Below are positions 8,432 to 17,245 of a DNA stretch of 35,129 nt, piece by piece (positions within the stretch are counted from its first letter, which is position 1; every line of letters begins with the position of its first letter). The stretch comes from Lachnospiraceae bacterium (GTDB lineage: Bacteria > Bacillota > Clostridia > Lachnospirales > Lachnospiraceae). A program made the translations under genes and the position numbers. The stretch spans positions 1 through 35,129 of the forward strand of contig CAAGQC010000066.1 in the NCBI GenBank assembly GCA_900771995.1. Direction: 5' to 3'. Under the pieces are notes generated by a model. That model was not told the DNA's origin and made no database searches. It was given only the letters and a program-made list of their open reading frames with translations.

Positions 8432-9301
8432 ATGAAAGGAATAATACTGGCGGGAGGTTCCGGAACCAGACTGTATCCCCTGACCAAGGCAATCTCCAAG
8501 CAGATTATGCCGGTGTACGATAAACCAATGATTTATTATCCCCTGTCAACACTGATGCTGGCGGATATCAGAGAGGTGCTGATCATCTCCACCCCGAGAG
8601 ATCTTCCGGTATTTAAGGAACTGCTGGGAGACGGCAGCCAGTTGGGCATGCGTCTGGAGTATGCGGTGCAGGACAAGCCCCGCGGACTGGCAGATGCTTT
8701 TATCATCGGCGCGGATTTTATCGGCGATGACCGGGTGGCACTGGTGCTGGGCGACAATATTTTCTATGGACAGAGCTTCTCCAGAGTGCTGCGCACTGTG
8801 GCGGCAAGAGAAAAGGGAGCGACCATCTTCGGCTATTATGTGCGGGATCCCAGAGAGTACGGTGTGGTGGAATTCGACGAGTCCGGCAAGGCTCTTTCCA
8901 TCGAGGAGAAACCGGAACATCCCAAGAGCAATTATGCGGTTCCGGGACTGTATTTCTATGACAATGATGTCGTGGAGATCGCGAAGAATGTGAAACCCTC
9001 CGCAAGAGGAGAGATCGAGATCACCAGCATCAACAACGAGTATCTGAACAGAGGAACTCTGCAGGTAGAGACTCTGGGAAGAGGCTTTGCATGGCTGGAT
9101 ACCGGCAATCACGATGCTCTGTTAGACGCGGCAGATTTCGTGGCAGCGTTCCAGAAGAGACAGGGGCTGTACATTTCCTGTATCGAGGAGATCGCTTTCA
9201 AACGCGGATTTATTGACAGAGAACAGCTGCTGGCACTGGCAGAGCCGCTGCTTAAGACCAATTACGGAAAATATCTGGTAGAGGTAGCCAATGGACTCTA
9301 A
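8432..9301 (+). CDS. rmlA: Glucose-1-phosphate thymidylyltransferase
   Basis: This 289-residue nucleotidyltransferase joins glucose-1-phosphate and dTTP to give dTDP-glucose, the entry step of the pathway. The signature GGSGTRLYPLT (8-18) binds the nucleotide; the following KxxSKQ and MPVYDKPMIYYPL stretches are typical RmlA. LVLGDNIFYG holds the metal-binding Asp. The length matches the short RmlA family. GGAGG precedes the start. Its last 11 bases overlap the start of the second GH25 gene, which suggests translational coupling. Its substrate can come from the phosphoglucomutase at 21494. Confidence 0.96.
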   Translation: MKGIILAGGSGTRLYPLTKAISKQIMPVYDKPMIYYPLSTLMLADIREVLIISTPRDLPVFKELLGDGSQLGMRLEYAVQDKPRGLADAFIIGADFIGDDRVALVLGDNIFYGQSFSRVLRTVAAREKGATIFGYYVRDPREYGVVEFDESGKALSIEEKPEHPKSNYAVPGLYFYDNDVVEIAKNVKPSARGEIEITSINNEYLNRGTLQVETLGRGFAWLDTGNHDALLDAADFVAAFQKRQGLYISCIEEIAFKRGFIDREQLLALAEPLLKTNYGKYLVEVANGL

Positions 9302-10580
9302 GCTGCGAAAAATGGCAATTCTGGCCTCCATGGCAGTCATTCTGCTGGTGGCTCTTCTGGTAGTATATGTCAACAGAGAGCAGCTTTCTTCGACCTCCGG
9401 ACAGTCGGCAGGGATACAGAATGCCGGTACGGATCAGCAGGCAGCCTCTGCGGGGACGGATACTCCGGAAGGGGAGACGGTCACACAGAGCGGGCAGATC
9501 GGCAATGATCTGAAAGCCTTTTTAAAGGACAATACCTTTTTTGATCAGGAAGTCAATCCAATACTGGAAGCAGCAAAAGATAACAGCAACCGCTTATCGC
9601 TGGTGGCAACTTCCATAGAAAAGGATCTGCGGATCCAGATCGTGAACAACGAAGGAATTCCGGTAACCGGGGAGAGCTTCTATGTCCGGCTGGACGGTCT
9701 TGGAGATTATAAGGATCTGGATCAGGACGGCGTCATCTACATCGGAGATCTGGACTCCGGGGATTATTATGTGGAACTGCTGCCCATCGAGGGCTACAAA
9801 GTGCCCATCAGTGAGACCCGGGTGCATGTCAAGGATAAGGTGGAGTATCTGGCCATTGATGATATTTCTCTGCTGATCAAGACGGAGGATGAAGTGGATG
9901 CCGATGCCGAGGACAGTGCTGTGGCAGGGGCTCTGGCAGATGCGGACAAGACGGAGATCCAGAAGCTGCAGACCACTTCGGGCAATGCGAAAGTCGGTAT
10001 CGATGTCTCGAAATGGAACAAGGAGATCGACTGGGATAAGGTGAAGAATGCGGGCGTGCAGTTCGCCATTATCCGTGCAGGTTACCGTGGTTCCGTTACG
10101 GGAAGCCTGGTAGAGGATCCGATGTTTGTGGCGAATATGAAGGGAGCCGAAGCCGCGGGAATTCCGGTAGGGGTATACTTCTTTACCCAGGCCGTGGATG
10201 AGAAAGAAGCCGTGGAAGAGGCCTCCGCAGTGATCGAACTGATCCGGAATTACCGGCTGACTTATCCGGTATTTATCGATACCGAAGGCGCCGGCGGCAG
10301 CGGACGGGCGGACGGACTGGATGCAGAGACCAGGACACTGGTATGCGAAGCGTTCTGCCGTACCATAGAAAATGCCGGATATACGGCAGGTGTCTATGCC
10401 AGCCGCAACTGGTACAACAACAATCTCCAGACGGCGAGACTGGAGAACTATCATATCTGGCTGGCGGAGTACCGCAGTGTGCCGTTATATCAGGGCTATT
10501 ATAAGACCTGGCAGTATACCTCCAAGGGAAAAGTGGACGGTATTGAAGGCAGAGTGGATATGAACATATCTTATGAATGA
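9291..10580 (+). CDS. Membrane-anchored GH25 lysozyme within the rml operon
   Basis: The 429-residue protein has one N-terminal membrane helix (about 8-27), a Gly/Ser/Thr-rich linker, a beta-rich juxtamembrane domain (about 95-200) and a GH25 domain (about 234-429). GIDVSKW holds Asp238; FIDTEG holds Asp330 and Glu332, matching GH25 catalytic positions. The juxtamembrane domain shares a pattern with the one in the 4330-7167 protein: KDL-I near its start, a D-D-DG-IY stretch in the middle and Y-KxP near its end. The two proteins are therefore paralogues with different tails. It starts inside rmlA (11-nt overlap) and ends 30 nt before rmlC, so it is co-transcribed with dTDP-rhamnose synthesis. 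It probably opens or trims peptidoglycan during polysaccharide attachment; that link is inference. Confidence 0.9.
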   Translation: MDSKLRKMAILASMAVILLVALLVVYVNREQLSSTSGQSAGIQNAGTDQQAASAGTDTPEGETVTQSGQIGNDLKAFLKDNTFFDQEVNPILEAAKDNSNRLSLVATSIEKDLRIQIVNNEGIPVTGESFYVRLDGLGDYKDLDQDGVIYIGDLDSGDYYVELLPIEGYKVPISETRVHVKDKVEYLAIDDISLLIKTEDEVDADAEDSAVAGALADADKTEIQKLQTTSGNAKVGIDVSKWNKEIDWDKVKNAGVQFAIIRAGYRGSVTGSLVEDPMFVANMKGAEAAGIPVGVYFFTQAVDEKEAVEEASAVIELIRNYRLTYPVFIDTEGAGGSGRADGLDAETRTLVCEAFCRTIENAGYTAGVYASRNWYNNNLQTARLENYHIWLAEYRSVPLYQGYYKTWQYTSKGKVDGIEGRVDMNISYE

Positions 10581-10610
10581 TCAGAATAATAAAGAGTGAG
10601 GACGAAAAAA

Positions 10611-11183
10611 ATGGGTAAGATAACGGTAGAAACCTGTGAAATTGAAGGGTTGAAGATCATTACTCCTACGGTATTCGGAGATGCCAGAGGATATTTTATG
10701 GAGACCTACAATTACAATGATTATAAGGCTGCAGGCATTCCGGAAATATTTGTGCAGGACAACCAGTCCGCTTCCAGAAAAGGGGTGCTGCGGGGACTCC
10801 ATTTTCAGAAGCATTTTCCTCAGGACAAGCTGGTAAGAGTGATCCGCGGAGAAGTGTATGACGTGGCGGTGGATCTGCGGGAAGGATCTAAGACTTTCGG
10901 CCAGTGGTACGGCGTGCTTCTGTCCGAGGAGAATAAGAAACAGTTCTTTATTCCGAAGAATTTTGCCCACGGATTTCTGGTATTGTCAGACTATGCGGAG
11001 TTCTGCTATAAATGTACCGATTTCTATCATCCCGATGATGAGGGCGGCATTACCTACAATACTCCGGACATCGGTGTGAAATGGCCGATTCCCGAAGGAA
11101 TGGAACTGATACTTTCCGAGAAAGATACCAAATGGGGTACTCTGGAGCAGTACATGAAGGAAAAAGAGCATGAAAGTAAGTAA
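10611..11183 (+). CDS. rmlC: dTDP-4-dehydrorhamnose 3,5-epimerase
   Basis: This 190-residue cupin-fold enzyme epimerises dTDP-4-keto-6-deoxyglucose at C3 and C5. DARGYFMETY near the N terminus, FVQDNQSASRKGVLRGLHFQ with the catalytic His64, and EFCYKCTDFY with the conserved Tyr region are standard RmlC motifs. I prefer the ATG at 10611, with GAGG nine bases upstream, over a GTG five codons earlier. The 3' end overlaps the ABC permease gene by 14 nt, tying rhamnose supply to export. No rmlD follows. Confidence 0.95.
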   Translation: MGKITVETCEIEGLKIITPTVFGDARGYFMETYNYNDYKAAGIPEIFVQDNQSASRKGVLRGLHFQKHFPQDKLVRVIRGEVYDVAVDLREGSKTFGQWYGVLLSEENKKQFFIPKNFAHGFLVLSDYAEFCYKCTDFYHPDDEGGITYNTPDIGVKWPIPEGMELILSEKDTKWGTLEQYMKEKEHESK

Positions 11184-12162
11184 GAAGACGGGCATTGCCC
11201 TGTTCGTGACAGCGGCGGTGATCATGGCGGTGCTTATTGTATTCCACAAGAATCCGGGACCGGCGGCGGATCTGGCACAGGAACTGACTAAGAAGATCAT
11301 ATCCTGTGTGGTGATCGCGGTAGCCTGCTTCGCTTTTATCCACTGGTATGATAAATTCACCGGACTGCCTGTGGAGCTGTTCCAGAACCGTCATCTGATC
11401 TGGAAGCTGGCAAAAAATGATTTCAAAAAGAGATATGCGGGATCTTATCTGGGGGCAGTGTGGGCCATGGCACAGCCGGTGGTTACGGTGGCCATGTACT
11501 ACATTGTCTTTGACAAGATCATGGGCAATACCAGCACTCCGCTGCGGGAAGGCGTGGAGGTACCCTTTGTATTGTTCCTGACGGCGGGACTGGTACCCTG
11601 GTTCTATTTCAGCGAAGCACTGAACAACGGAACCAATGCCCTGCTGGAATATAATTATCTGGTGAAAAAGGTAGTATTTAAGATCAGTATTCTGCCCATC
11701 ATCAAGATTATTGCAGCTACCTTTATCCATGTATTTTTCGTGTGTCTGTTGTTGATCGTGGCAGCAATCTACGGATATTATCCCACCATATATACGATAC
11801 AGATCGTGTACTACAGCTTCTGTCTGTTCATTTTTGTGCTGGCGCTAAGCTATACGACCTGTGCGGTGGTAGTATTTTTCCGGGATCTGTCCCAGATCAT
11901 CAGTATTGCATTACAGATCGGCATGTGGGCGACTCCTATTTTATGGAATCTGGAGTCTTTGTCCGGCAAATGGGTCACGATCTTAAAGCTGAATCCGCTG
12001 GTCTATATCGTCAACGGATACCGCAGTGCTATTTATGAGAGGGAATGGTTTTTCCAGGATTTCTTTTCCACAATGTATTTCTGGATCGTAACCGTAGTAT
12101 TATTCGGATTGGGAGCCGTTATTTTCAAACGTTTGAAGGTACATTTCGCAGACGTATTATAA
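11170..12162 (+). CDS. Polysaccharide ABC exporter, permease subunit (Wzm/TagG type)
   Basis: This 330-residue membrane protein is the ABC-2 type permease that would move a lipid-linked polysaccharide across the membrane with the ATPase at 13796. The family core begins near residue 75 with LIWKLAKNDFKKRYAGSYLG, followed by about six helices; LKLNPLVYIVNGYRSAI near the C terminus is typical of Wzm/TagG. The usual length is about 260-270 residues; this one has about 70 extra N-terminal residues containing two more hydrophobic helices (about 7-24 and 40-57). The start lies inside rmlC. Unusually, the ATPase is not the next gene: a membrane protein gene lies between them. Confidence 0.9.
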   Translation: MKVSKKTGIALFVTAAVIMAVLIVFHKNPGPAADLAQELTKKIISCVVIAVACFAFIHWYDKFTGLPVELFQNRHLIWKLAKNDFKKRYAGSYLGAVWAMAQPVVTVAMYYIVFDKIMGNTSTPLREGVEVPFVLFLTAGLVPWFYFSEALNNGTNALLEYNYLVKKVVFKISILPIIKIIAATFIHVFFVCLLLIVAAIYGYYPTIYTIQIVYYSFCLFIFVLALSYTTCAVVVFFRDLSQIISIALQIGMWATPILWNLESLSGKWVTILKLNPLVYIVNGYRSAIYEREWFFQDFFSTMYFWIVTVVLFGLGAVIFKRLKVHFADVL

Positions 12163-12164
12163 CA

Positions 12165-12194
12165 TTGACGAGGGCATGGCAAAACTTTTATAAA
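12165..12194 (+). promoter_or_regulatory. Candidate internal promoter before the DUF6056-like gene
   Basis: TTGACG (12165-12170), an 18-nt spacer and TATAAA (12189-12194) lie in the 100-nt gap after the permease gene. The rest of the gap shows no other gene. Confidence 0.4.
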
Positions 12195-12262
12195 ATGAAG
12201 ATCCTTATGGGGGAGGAACTGCATTGCTGAACTGTTGTGGGGGACAGAAAGGGTGAAAGTCA

Positions 12263-13789
12263 TTGAAGAGTGCTCGAGAAAAATTTATAAAATTATGGTT
12301 ATGGAAGCCGGGGAAGATCCTGCTGGCGGCAGGCTGTCTGGGATTGCTGCTGTTGACGCTGATTCCGCTGTTTCGGCTGACGGTCTATGCGGTTCCTTAT
12401 TATGATGATTACAATTTCGGAAGATTTGCCAGGGCTACCATGGAACAGGAGCAGTCGAAATGGGCTGCCATCTCCGGCGCGCTGGATTGTTCCAGAACCC
12501 AGTGGTATGCATGGCAGGGAACATATTCTTCCATTTTCTTTATGACATTGATGCCGGCAATCTGGGGAGAACAATACTACTTTCTGGGACCGGTATTCAT
12601 TCTGCTGTTGCTGTTTGCGGGAACGATGGTGTTTACCCGGACGATTCTGCGGAAAGTGCTGGAACTGGACCGGTGGAACAGTCTGGCCATACAGGCGGTG
12701 ATCACAGCGGCGGTATTTATGTTTATTTATTCCGCCCAGAGCGGATTTTACTGGTATAACGGCGGGATCCATTATGTGGGAATGCATGGTTTTGCATTAT
12801 TGTTTTTGTCCGTAGCCATCTGTCTGGAACGGGCAGAGGGCAGAACGTCTACCGGGCTGCTGTTTACCGCAACGGTACTTCTGGCAATGATCACAGCCGG
12901 AAGCAATTTCATCACAGCACTGCAGGGACTGGTAAGTCTCCTGTCGATTTTGCTGGTGAGCGTAGTATTGGAACGCCGGAAAAAAGGCCTGTGGCTGTTA
13001 CCGGCCACTCTGGTATATATCATAGGTTTCGGCCTGAACGTGGCGGCTCCTGGTAATTCCGTCCGGGCCCGCAGCTATGAGGGATGGGGATACGGCCCTC
13101 TGGAAGCTATCGGGCGATCTTTTCTGGAGGCAGTAAAGCATATTCCGGAGTACACCGGACTGGCGGTATTGACTGTGATGCTCCTGCTGTTCCACGTGAT
13201 CTGGCAGGCGCTGAAAAGCACCGGCTACCGTTTCCGTTATCCGGGGGTGGTACTTGCCTGGTCCTTCTGTGTGTATGCCACCGGATATACGCCCAGTCTG
13301 TATTCTCTGGGACATGCGGGGTTATCCAGAACACTGAATGCGGTGAAGATCACCTATCTGTTGTTATTGTTTTTAAACGAGGTATACTGGTGCGGCTGGC
13401 TGCAGCAGAAGCTGCAGGAAAGGGCGGAGCAGAAAGCGGTGCGGAGACTGTCTGCCTGGAGCGGAGCGGCTGTCTGGGAATTTTATGTACTCATCGGAGT
13501 GGCATTTTTAATGATCTTTCGTGCGTCTCCGAATCAGGCCGGACATTATTCGGCCTATGGAGCGTATTACTATGTGCATACCGGAGAGGCGAATAATTTT
13601 CATCAGGAGTATCTGGAGCGTGTGAAGAGATTGTCGGGAACTGCCAAGAATGTGCATCTGTCCGCCTACCGGTACAAACCGTGGTTTTTGTGTATGGGGG
13701 ACATCTCGGAAGATGCCAATAATGAAGCGAACAAGTCTCTGGCCATGTGGTATGGCAAAGACAGCGTGACGCTGATAAGCGAGGAATAA
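12263..13789 (+). CDS. Polytopic membrane protein, DUF6056-like (putative GT-C enzyme)
   Basis: The 508-residue protein has roughly ten membrane helices. Just after the first helix it carries PYYDDYNFG (about residues 45-53), an Asp-Asp motif in the first extracytoplasmic loop as in GT-C glycosyltransferases. The pattern recalls DUF6056 proteins of Gram-positive polysaccharide loci (from memory). The C-terminal 70 residues are soluble. It begins with TTG, preceded by AAAGGGTG, and no better in-frame ATG is near. Only 6 nt separate it from the exporter ATPase gene, and it splits the permease-ATPase pair. A role in decorating the polysaccharide outside the membrane is inference. Confidence 0.65.
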   Translation: MKSAREKFIKLWLWKPGKILLAAGCLGLLLLTLIPLFRLTVYAVPYYDDYNFGRFARATMEQEQSKWAAISGALDCSRTQWYAWQGTYSSIFFMTLMPAIWGEQYYFLGPVFILLLLFAGTMVFTRTILRKVLELDRWNSLAIQAVITAAVFMFIYSAQSGFYWYNGGIHYVGMHGFALLFLSVAICLERAEGRTSTGLLFTATVLLAMITAGSNFITALQGLVSLLSILLVSVVLERRKKGLWLLPATLVYIIGFGLNVAAPGNSVRARSYEGWGYGPLEAIGRSFLEAVKHIPEYTGLAVLTVMLLLFHVIWQALKSTGYRFRYPGVVLAWSFCVYATGYTPSLYSLGHAGLSRTLNAVKITYLLLLFLNEVYWCGWLQQKLQERAEQKAVRRLSAWSGAAVWEFYVLIGVAFLMIFRASPNQAGHYSAYGAYYYVHTGEANNFHQEYLERVKRLSGTAKNVHLSAYRYKPWFLCMGDISEDANNEANKSLAMWYGKDSVTLISEE

Positions 13790-13795
13790 ATATTT

Positions 13796-15136
13796 ATGCA
13801 GGAAAAGAAAAAACTGGCCATCGAAGTCGATAATGTCCAGAAGATCTACAAATTATATGACAAGCCTTCGGACCGGATGAAGGAAGCTTTTGGCTTTGGC
13901 AGGAAGACGAAGCATAAGCTTCACTATGCCCTGAAGGGTGTGGATATGAAGATCTATCAGGGAGAGACGGTGGGCATCATCGGTACCAACGGCTCCGGCA
14001 AATCCACAATTTTGAAGATCATTACCGGTGTGCTGAATCCGACTTCCGGAAGAGTTCTGGTAAACGGACGCATTTCCGCCCTGCTGGAGCTGGGTGCCGG
14101 ATTTAATATGGAATATAACGGCATTGAAAATGTGTACCTCAACGGCACCATGATGGGATTTTCTGAAAAGGAGATCGAGGCGAAACTGCCGGAGATCTTG
14201 AGCTTTGCGGATATCGGGGACTATGTCTACCAGCCGGTGAAGACCTATTCCAGCGGTATGTTCGTCCGTCTGGCTTTTGCGGTGGCCATCAACATCGAGC
14301 CGGAGATCCTGATCGTAGATGAGGCGCTGAGTGTCGGCGATGTATTTTTCCAGGCAAAATGTTATCATAAATTCGAAGAATTCAAAAAAATGGGCAAAAC
14401 CATCGTGTTCGTCAGCCATGACCTGAGCAGTATCAGCAAATACTGTGACCGCGTCTATCTGCTGAACCAGGGAAATATTCTGGGAGAAGGCAGCCCCAAG
14501 GCCATGATCGACACCTACAAGCGGGTACTGGTAGGGCAGTATGACGGCCCGGAGAGCGTGGGAGAAGAGACAGCCAGTCTGCTGGATGATGAGGAACTGC
14601 AGAGAGCGGCAGCCAGAAAAGCAGACGAGAAGGGCACGGATCCGGCGGAGGCTTCCATGGAGGCAAAGGGACAGAATCCCAATGCCCTGGAATACGGTAC
14701 AAAACAGGCGCAGATCGAAGAGTTTTACATCACGGATGACCGCGGGGTTCCCACCAATGCGATTCTGAAGGGCAGCATGTTCACGATTCATATGAAGGTC
14801 CGGTTTCAGGAGCATATTCCGGCACCGATTTTTGCGTTTTCCGTAAAAAATGTCATTGGCGTGGAGATCACCGGTACGAATACCATGATCGAGAAGGCTT
14901 TCCTGGACAGCGTGGAGCCGGGAGAGGTGAAAAATGTGACTTTTACCCAGAAGATGAATTTACAGGGCGGAGAATATCTGCTGTCTCTGGGAGTGACCGG
15001 CTACAATCAGGATACCTTTGAGGTATACCACAGACTGTATGATGCCTTGAATATTACAGTGGTATCGGACAAGAACACCGTAGGCTATTATGATATGGAT
15101 TCCGAAACAAAAGTATGGGATGCGGAGGAGAAGTAA
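13796..15136 (+). CDS. Polysaccharide ABC exporter, ATPase with C-terminal glycan-binding domain (Wzt type)
   Basis: The 446-residue protein couples ATP hydrolysis to polysaccharide export. Residues 1-250 form the nucleotide-binding domain: Walker A GTNGSGKST (63-71), signature YSSGM (151-155), Walker B ILIVDE ending in Asp175-Glu176, and switch His in FVSHD. Residues about 250-300 are a charged linker. Residues about 300-446 form a beta-rich domain resembling the Wzt C-terminal domain, which in E. coli O8/O9a recognises the capped chain end. TagH-type transporters for teichoic acid lack exactly this domain, so the Wzt comparison is preferred. The next gene, 3 nt on, encodes a methyltransferase-kinase fusion. 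Confidence 0.92.
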   Translation: MQEKKKLAIEVDNVQKIYKLYDKPSDRMKEAFGFGRKTKHKLHYALKGVDMKIYQGETVGIIGTNGSGKSTILKIITGVLNPTSGRVLVNGRISALLELGAGFNMEYNGIENVYLNGTMMGFSEKEIEAKLPEILSFADIGDYVYQPVKTYSSGMFVRLAFAVAINIEPEILIVDEALSVGDVFFQAKCYHKFEEFKKMGKTIVFVSHDLSSISKYCDRVYLLNQGNILGEGSPKAMIDTYKRVLVGQYDGPESVGEETASLLDDEELQRAAARKADEKGTDPAEASMEAKGQNPNALEYGTKQAQIEEFYITDDRGVPTNAILKGSMFTIHMKVRFQEHIPAPIFAFSVKNVIGVEITGTNTMIEKAFLDSVEPGEVKNVTFTQKMNLQGGEYLLSLGVTGYNQDTFEVYHRLYDALNITVVSDKNTVGYYDMDSETKVWDAEEK

Positions 15137-15139
15137 GGA

Positions 15140-17212
15140 ATGACAGAGACCATCGGGAAGATCACACTGAATCTGGATAAATATCCCGGCGAGGATTATT
15201 ATTGTGACGGCAGTGTGGAGGACGAGATCTTAGACATTGTAAAAAAATACAGTACGGTGGAATATGACCGGATCATTGCGGAGCGGAAAAGCTGGCCGAT
15301 CCTGTATCATCTGTCGGCTCTCCGGGAAAATATCGTGGACTTTCTTCCCATACAGAAAACGGACAAGGTGCTGGAAGTGGGCAGCGGCTGCGGAGCCATT
15401 ACGGGAGCACTGGCGAGGAAAGCCGGGGAAGTGACCTGCGTGGATCTCTCGAAGAAGCGCAGTCTGATCAATGCCTACCGCCACAGCGAGTGTGAGAATG
15501 TGACGATCCATGTGGGCAATTTTACGGATGTGGAGCCGGAACTGCCCGCGGATTATGACTATATCTGCCTGATCGGTGTCTTTGAGTACGGACAGGCTTA
15601 CATAGGCGGCAGGACGCCTTATGAGGATTTCCTGAAGATCCTGCAGAAGCATCTGGCACCGGACGGCCGGATCGTCATTGCCATCGAGAACAAATACGGA
15701 CTGAAATATTTTGCCGGCTGCAAGGAAGACCATCTGGGCAGCTGGTTCTCCGGTATCGAAAATTATCCGGAAGGCGGCGTGGTGCGCACCTTTTCCCGGA
15801 AGAAGCTGGAGCGGATCTTTGATGCCTGCGGTGTGAGAGAGCGCAGCTTTTATTATCCGTACCCCGATTATAAATTCATGACCACGGTCTATTCCGATGC
15901 CTATCTCCCGGGACGGGGAGAACTGTCCAATAATCTGCGGAATTTTGACCGGGACAGAATGCTGTTGTTTGATGAGAAAAGCGCTTTTGACGGGATTGTG
16001 GAGGAAGGCCTTTTTTCGGTGTTTTCCAACTCTTACATGGCGGTGATCGGAGCACCTTTTGCTCTGAAATATGCCAGATACTCCAATGACCGCGCAGAGA
16101 GTTTCCGGATCCGCACGGAAATCCTGCGGGATAAGGAAGGACGTAAGACCGTTCGTAAATATCCGCTTTCCAAAGAGGCGGAAGCTCATGTGCGCCATAT
16201 GACGGAAGCCTATGAGAAATTGAAGGACCGCTATGCGGGAAGCCGTCTGGATGTCAATGTCTGTCATCCGGGAGAAGAGAACGGTGTTCCCTATGCGGAG
16301 TTTGAATTTGTGCCGGGCAGACCGCTGTCGGAGCTGATGGATGAGTGTCTGGACAGACAGGATGTGGAGGGATTCCATAGTTTGTTTGCGGAGTATCTGG
16401 AGCGGGTAGGCTACGGGGAAGATGTCCCGGTGGCAGACTTCGATCTGATCTTTGCCAATATTCTGGTGGAAGGCGACCACTGGACGCTGATCGATTATGA
16501 ATGGACGTTTGACCGGCCCATAGAGACCAGAGCACTGGCCTTCCGGGCTGTCTATTGTTATGTGCTGGAAGATGAGAGACGGAATGCGCTGGAACTTGAC
16601 CGTATTCTGGATCGTCTGGGCATCACGGAAAACGAGGCCAGACAGTACAGAGAACAGGAGATGGAATTCCAGAAATACGTCACCGGACAGAAGCTGTCCA
16701 TGGGGGAGATCCGGAATCTCTTAGGTGGCGAGATCTATAAGCCCACGGAGTGGATCGGACGTTTCCGCCAGACGGAGGGAGAACTCCGGGTACAGATCTA
16801 TGAGGACAAGGGACAGGGCTTCTCGGAGGAAAATTCTTACTTCCCGGAGAACGTCTATGTAGAGGAAAAACAGGCGGAATTTACGGTGCATTTTGACGGC
16901 AATGTCCATTATTTACGTCTGGATCCCGCCATGTGCGCCTGCGTATGCAAGATCCGGGAACTGACCATGAACGGCCAGCCGGTTCCGATGCAGGAGAAAA
17001 AGATCGTTACCGCCAACGGAAAAATCTTAAAATCCGCCGACGGTGTGGAGTATCCCAGCCTGGTATTCCCCACGGAGGATCCGAACCTGACGATCCGGGT
17101 GGAAGCATTGGACAGAAAGGCGGAGAACGTCCTGACTGTGAAAATGGAGATCGTGCAGATCCCTCTGGCGGTGGCAAAAGATATGGCAGGAGCAGTGAAA
17201 AAGATCTTTTAA
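15140..17212 (+). CDS. SAM methyltransferase fused to a kinase-like domain (WbdD-like architecture)
   Basis: The 690-residue protein starts with a class I methyltransferase domain; motif I VLEVGSGCG (77-85) binds SAM, and the domain extends to about residue 290. Residues about 310-520 look like an aminoglycoside-phosphotransferase/protein-kinase fold: a hinge-like EFEFVPGRPLSELM, then DFDLIFANIL with Asp435 and Asn440 at the catalytic D-x4-N spacing, then IDYEW with Asp452 as the metal-binding Asp. The spacings fit APH-type kinases. A C-terminal beta-rich region (about 570-690) is unassigned. E. coli WbdD, which caps O-antigen by phosphorylation and methylation, has the same order of activities. 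The gene directly follows the Wzt-like ATPase, so chain capping is a reasonable inference. Confidence 0.75.
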   Translation: MTETIGKITLNLDKYPGEDYYCDGSVEDEILDIVKKYSTVEYDRIIAERKSWPILYHLSALRENIVDFLPIQKTDKVLEVGSGCGAITGALARKAGEVTCVDLSKKRSLINAYRHSECENVTIHVGNFTDVEPELPADYDYICLIGVFEYGQAYIGGRTPYEDFLKILQKHLAPDGRIVIAIENKYGLKYFAGCKEDHLGSWFSGIENYPEGGVVRTFSRKKLERIFDACGVRERSFYYPYPDYKFMTTVYSDAYLPGRGELSNNLRNFDRDRMLLFDEKSAFDGIVEEGLFSVFSNSYMAVIGAPFALKYARYSNDRAESFRIRTEILRDKEGRKTVRKYPLSKEAEAHVRHMTEAYEKLKDRYAGSRLDVNVCHPGEENGVPYAEFEFVPGRPLSELMDECLDRQDVEGFHSLFAEYLERVGYGEDVPVADFDLIFANILVEGDHWTLIDYEWTFDRPIETRALAFRAVYCYVLEDERRNALELDRILDRLGITENEARQYREQEMEFQKYVTGQKLSMGEIRNLLGGEIYKPTEWIGRFRQTEGELRVQIYEDKGQGFSEENSYFPENVYVEEKQAEFTVHFDGNVHYLRLDPAMCACVCKIRELTMNGQPVPMQEKKIVTANGKILKSADGVEYPSLVFPTEDPNLTIRVEALDRKAENVLTVKMEIVQIPLAVAKDMAGAVKKIF

Positions 17213-17245
17213 GATAATGATTGGAAACCAAAGGAGACAGGAAAT

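Noticed and set aside
12195..12230. 11-codon open frame as a possible leader peptide
   Set aside because: It overlaps the candidate -10 and has no ribosome binding site or attenuator hairpin after it.
15230..16480. 416-codon open frame on the minus strand
   Set aside because: It lies wholly opposite the methyltransferase-kinase gene, which has clear motifs; the minus frame has no recognisable domain and no good ribosome binding site.
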